NCBI RefSeq assembly: GCF_024623785.1
Contig: NZ_JANKBZ010000031.1
Span: 62,001 to 126,000, forward strand
DNA from: Archangium lipolyticum
Lineage (GTDB): Bacteria; Myxococcota; Myxococcia; Myxococcales; Myxococcaceae
Reading direction: 5' to 3'
Length of the DNA: 64,000 nt
The translations under genes were made by a program, and so were the position numbers. The notes under the pieces are model-generated. The model made no database searches and was not told the origin of the DNA. It worked only from the letters and a program-made list of their open reading frames with translations. This document shows positions 60,742 through 64,000 of the stretch, piece after piece (positions within the stretch are counted from its first letter, which is position 1; each line of letters starts with the position of its first letter).

Positions 60742-62679
60742 ATGCCGCACTTCAGCCTGCTCCTCCTGGTCCTCACCTCGGTCCCGACTTCCAAGGACGC
60801 GCTGACGATGCCCCCAGCGCCTCCCGGCATGAGGGTGCTCGGCACGGAGGACAAGCAGCTGCTGCTGGGCTCCGCCGAGGAGCCCGAGGCCACGCCCGAG
60901 GAGGACTCGGCGGAGGAGGTGGAGCCCGAGTCCACCGAGCTCGAGGAGATGCGGGCCCTGGAGGGTGCCACGTTGGATCCGGGCGCCCGTCCCAACGCCG
61001 AGGTGCTCCAGTCGCTGCGCCGCCTGGGCCTGGCCAACCCGCTGCGCCAGCGCATGCTGGACGCGCTGGAGGAGCCCACCTTCCGCGAGGACGAGGCCGA
61101 GGGCGAGCTGGCCCTCATCACCGACCTGGCCAGCTTCGACGTCTCGCGCATCCAGGGCAAGTACGACATCCCCGTGGAGATGCAGCCGCTGGTGGCCCAG
61201 TACATCCAGTTCTTCCAGGGCCCGGGCCGCAAGTGGTTCCGCAAGTGGATGGAGCGCTCCACCCGCTACCTGCCGGTGATGCAGCCCATCCTCGAGGCCA
61301 ACGGGCTGCCTCGCGACACGGTGTACCTGGCGATGATCGAGAGCGGCTTCTCCACCAACGCCTACTCGTGGGCACACGCCTCGGGGCCCTGGCAGTTCAT
61401 CGCCAGCACCGGCCGCCAGTACGGGCTGCACCAGGACTTCTGGGTGGACGAGCGGAGGGATCCCATCAAGGCCACCAAGGCCGCCGCGCGCTACCTGAAG
61501 GATCTCCACAACGAGCTGGGCCACTGGTACCTGGCGTGGGCGGGCTACAACACGGGCAGCGGCCGGGTGCGCAGGCTGGTGGAGCGCCTGGGCACGAAGG
61601 ACTTCTGGGTCATCTCCGCCCCCGAGGAGAAGGGGCTGGCGCTGGAGACGCGGCACTACGTGCCCAAGCTCATCGCCGCGGCGCTCATCTCCAAGCACCC
61701 CACCGCCTTCGGCTTCGACGAGAAGGACTTCGCCTACGAGCCGCCCCTCTCCTTCGACGAGGTGAAGATCAACGACGCCACCGACCTGGACGTCATCGCC
61801 CGGGCGGCCGGCGTGGACGTGAAGGAGGTGCAGGAGCTCAACCCCGAGCTGCGGCGCTGGTGCACCCCTCCGGCGAGCGCGAAGAACCCCTACACCCTGC
61901 GGCTGCCCAAGGGCTCGGCGGAGCGCTTCGCGGAGAACTTCGCCCGCATCGCCCCCAAGGAGCGGCTCACCTTCCGCGTCCACAAGGTGAAGAAGGGCGA
62001 CACGCTGTCGCAGATCGCCCTCAAGTATGGCAGCGCGGCCGAGGCCATCCTGCAGATGAACCGGCTCAAGAGCGTGAAGACGCTCCGGCTCAACGCGGAG
62101 CTGGTCATCCCGGTGCCGAACGGGCGCGGAGGTGGCGAGGGCTCGGGGCAGAACAGCGCGCTGGCGCGCAAGGTGGCGCAGGCGCGCAGCAGCGGCGTGA
62201 CGGTGCTGCGCCCCGAGGACGAGGTGCCGGCGGGCACGCCTCGCGGTCCGGTGGCGACGGGCCCCATCAAGACGGAGGTCATCAACGGCCGCAAGCGCGT
62301 CACCTACGGCGTGCAGTCGGGTGACAGCCTGTGGGCCATCGCCCAGCGCTTCCAGGTAAACGCGGAGGACATCCGCAAGTGGAACAACCTGTCGGCGCGC
62401 ACCAGCAAGCGGGCGCTCAAGGTGGGCTCGGTGCTGTACGTGTATCCGGACAACGCGCCCAAGCAGGTGGAGGAGCGCGCGGGCACGGTCATCGCCCAGC
62501 GCGCACCGGCCGGCAACGCGGGCCGCCCCGGCACCGTGCACGAGCTGGCCGCCGGTGAGTCCATCTGGAGCGTCGCCCAGCGCTACGGCGTCACCGTCGA
62601 GGACATCAAGCGCTGGAACAACATCAAGGACACCACCCGCCTGCCCACCGGCCTGCGGCTCGTGGTCAAGGCGCCGTAG
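60742..62679 (+). CDS. MltD-like lytic transglycosylase with three LysM domains
   Basis: 645 aa from ATG 60742 (AGGTG upstream). Weak signal peptide (HFSLLLLVLTS), an acidic Glu/Pro linker, a helical region to ~165, then SLT domain with catalytic Glu200 (YLAMIESGFSTNAYSWAHAS) and WAGYNTGSGRVRR. LysM modules at ~413-457 (HKVKKGDTLSQIALKYG), ~522-567 (YGVQSGDSLWAIAQRFQ) and ~599-643 (HELAAGESIWSVAQRYG). Acts on peptidoglycan in the periplasm. Confidence 0.9.
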   Translation: MPHFSLLLLVLTSVPTSKDALTMPPAPPGMRVLGTEDKQLLLGSAEEPEATPEEDSAEEVEPESTELEEMRALEGATLDPGARPNAEVLQSLRRLGLANPLRQRMLDALEEPTFREDEAEGELALITDLASFDVSRIQGKYDIPVEMQPLVAQYIQFFQGPGRKWFRKWMERSTRYLPVMQPILEANGLPRDTVYLAMIESGFSTNAYSWAHASGPWQFIASTGRQYGLHQDFWVDERRDPIKATKAAARYLKDLHNELGHWYLAWAGYNTGSGRVRRLVERLGTKDFWVISAPEEKGLALETRHYVPKLIAAALISKHPTAFGFDEKDFAYEPPLSFDEVKINDATDLDVIARAAGVDVKEVQELNPELRRWCTPPASAKNPYTLRLPKGSAERFAENFARIAPKERLTFRVHKVKKGDTLSQIALKYGSAAEAILQMNRLKSVKTLRLNAELVIPVPNGRGGGEGSGQNSALARKVAQARSSGVTVLRPEDEVPAGTPRGPVATGPIKTEVINGRKRVTYGVQSGDSLWAIAQRFQVNAEDIRKWNNLSARTSKRALKVGSVLYVYPDNAPKQVEERAGTVIAQRAPAGNAGRPGTVHELAAGESIWSVAQRYGVTVEDIKRWNNIKDTTRLPTGLRLVVKAP

Positions 62680-63312
62680 TCACGTGAAGACCCCGGCGCG
62701 GCGCCGGGAGAAGTCGTGCTCCGTGACGAGCCGGAGGATGGCCGCGGAGATCTTCTCCCCGCCGCGCACGGAAGGCTCGATGGGGTTGGCGTAGTCCTCC
62801 GCCCTGTCGCAGATCAGCCGGAGATCGACCAGCGGCAGACCCCGGGCGAAGGCCTCGCGGGTGATGCAGTCGTTGAAGACCGACAGCGCCGTGACGACCA
62901 GCCGCTGCCGCCCGGCATCCGGATAGTTCGCGTCATAGATGGTGCAGACGGCCGTGGGCAGACCCAGGGCCAGCACGTGGTCGAGCATCGCCTGGTAGCT
63001 CCGCCCGAACTCCTCCTGGATGTCGGCGAGCTTGCCGACCGCGTCGGCCACGGATCTCGCTCCGCGCTCCAGGACGCTCGACTGGCCCAGGGCATCGTTG
63101 CCCCCGACGCTGATGACGAGGTGGCTCGCGTCCTTGGGAAGCCGGTGGAGCTGCCCCTTGACGCCGCTCGTCACGCTGCCGTCGACGGCCCGCAGCGTCG
63201 CCTGCCAACCAGCGGGCAGCCGCTCGCGCAGCTGCTGGATGACGTCGGGCCCTCCCGACACGTACGCGCCGTTGTCGAAGATCGAATCGCCCAGGAGCAC
63301 GATGTGTTTCAC
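62680..63312 (-). CDS. SGNH/GDSL hydrolase
   Basis: 210 aa, no signal peptide. Block I GDSIFDN (nucleophile Ser10), Gly in block II (GSVTSGVKGQL region), block III VISVGGNDALG with Asn. The last block reads DRAEDYANPIEPSVRG, where the usual catalytic His of DxxH is replaced, so activity may rely on a dyad. Convergent with the transglycosylase gene, ends directly next to its stop. Confidence 0.8.
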   Translation of the reverse strand: MKHIVLLGDSIFDNGAYVSGGPDVIQQLRERLPAGWQATLRAVDGSVTSGVKGQLHRLPKDASHLVISVGGNDALGQSSVLERGARSVADAVGKLADIQEEFGRSYQAMLDHVLALGLPTAVCTIYDANYPDAGRQRLVVTALSVFNDCITREAFARGLPLVDLRLICDRAEDYANPIEPSVRGGEKISAAILRLVTEHDFSRRRAGVFT

Positions 63313-63346
63313 GAGCGCCTCACCCTTCCCGAGAGGAGAGGAATGT

Positions 63347-64000
63347 TCACGCGAGGCGCCCCGAGGAAGTCCCTCTCAGCCCGTCACCTGCGTCCGGGCC
63401 TCCGCTGCTCGCGGCTTCCTCCGAGAGCAGCCGGACGAGCCGCCGGCGGACCACCTCGATGTGCTCGCGGAAGAAGTAGAGATTCTCCGCGTACGACAGG
63501 GGCGTGGGAATCCGGTTCACCGCGCGCTCGGTCTCCTCGAGCCGCTTGAGCATGTCCTCGAGCATCTGCCGTCCGGGGTTCTCCTCGAGCTGGAGCTCGA
63601 TCTCCTTCAGGCGCGCGTACCACCGGAAGATGCGGGAGCGGACCCGCCACAGGAACAGCGCCGGCACGGCCCGTCCGAGCGGCACCACCACGGCGATGAT
63701 CGGCACGAGCATCACCCAGAGCCGGTCCACGAGGTTCGCGGCCCAGAACGGCAGGTAGCGTTGCAGGAACGGAATGCCGGCCTGGTAGTAGCGGCGGGCC
63801 TCGTCGCTGAGCGGAAAGCCGGTCTCGAGCGGCGCGGGGAATTCTCCCGAGCGGTCGAGCAACCCGGCACTGCCGTGGATCTCGCTCGCGGCGCGCATGA
63901 GCAGGTACGCGAGCGCCGGATGCAGCGTGTCCTGCGCCAGGAGGTTCGCGGTCGGCGCGAGCAGCACCACGTCCTGCTCCGGAACGTCCGCCGCGAGATT
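63347..64000 (-). CDS. TAXI-family TRAP-type protein, C-terminal part (5' end outside window)
   Basis: At least 217 codons, open to the right edge. C-terminal end of a TAXI substrate-binding-like protein: LLAPTANLLAQDTLHPALAY, SEIHGSAGLLDRSGEFP, YYQAGIPFLQRYLPFWAANL. It has a membrane helix (VDRLWVMLVPIIAVVVPLGR) and a cytoplasmic coiled tail (RIFRWYARLKEIELQLEENP), a two-part layout found in some bacterial TAXI proteins that carry their own anchor. The stop is at 63347. Confidence 0.75.
   Translation of the reverse strand, partial: NLAADVPEQDVVLLAPTANLLAQDTLHPALAYLLMRAASEIHGSAGLLDRSGEFPAPLETGFPLSDEARRYYQAGIPFLQRYLPFWAANLVDRLWVMLVPIIAVVVPLGRAVPALFLWRVRSRIFRWYARLKEIELQLEENPGRQMLEDMLKRLEETERAVNRIPTPLSYAENLYFFREHIEVVRRRLVRLLSEEAASSGGPDAGDGLRGTSSGRLA

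Overview
The window is GC-rich, densely packed DNA that looks like a fruiting myxobacterium (Myxococcota, probably the Cystobacter/Archangium/Myxococcus side). This is inferred from gene content, not from a marker gene: a Ser/Thr kinase with a PEGA-type extracytoplasmic tail, a DUF2381 paralogue-family protein, a lipoprotein with ELWxSDGT repeats, a SitA-like lipoprotein toxin with immunity-like genes, a MoxR/Bat operon, and a non-flagellar type III secretion cluster in an order whose members have no flagella. No rRNA, tRNA or CRISPR array was seen.

Layout. 1-7611 (minus): a translationally coupled type III secretion operon, read from right to left as unknown gene - sctI - sctJ - sctK-position gene - sctQ - fliO-like - sctR - sctS - sctT - sctU - sctV (cut by the window edge). 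A PilZ gene is divergent from it. 8177-11133 (minus): large FtsX-type ABC permease and a lone receiver protein. 11251-14166 (plus): lipoprotein metallopeptidase, two predicted outer-membrane proteins, cupin. 14221-18749 (minus): Ser/Thr kinase, TPR/PEGA protein, Cys-rich lipoprotein, PstS-like binding protein. 18750-18940 holds a three-copy operator-like array before a DUF885 peptidase-like gene. 20601-27764: divergent small pyrophosphatase, S8 protease, fructokinase plus GH100-type invertase, FliB-like methylase, and a protein with a CPVAHG tail.

27848-34869 (minus): ELWxSDGT-repeat lipoprotein, then a 1016-residue protein combining an MJ1316-type domain, an EEP phosphatase/nuclease domain, a 2H phosphoesterase and a poly(A)-polymerase-type nucleotidyltransferase (a predicted RNA end-repair enzyme). 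Next comes an ABC ATPase coupled to the end of the MoxR - DUF58 - DUF4381-like - BatA - BatB - BatC - BatD - BatE operon (34177-43458). 43563-47656: alpha/beta hydrolase, then a SitA-like toxin followed by two paralogous immunity-like genes, each followed by a leftover piece of the toxin 3' end. 47657-48783 is a gene graveyard (IS21 istB remnant, helicase-tail remnant).

48784-64000: DUF2381 protein, small lipoprotein, unknown protein, tandem RlaP-like nucleotidyltransferases, hydrolase, AlkD-like protein, methyltransferase, CBS protein, ZIP transporter, MscS channel, receiver protein, a lipoprotein multiheme cytochrome with a metallophosphatase-like domain, an SLT/LysM transglycosylase, an SGNH hydrolase and a TAXI-type TRAP component cut by the right edge. 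A palindromic intergenic repeat (CCCTCACCCY-GCCCTCTCCC) occurs six times between genes.

Most starts were chosen from Shine-Dalgarno position, overlap with the upstream stop, or family length. No database search was run, so family calls rest on motif recognition.
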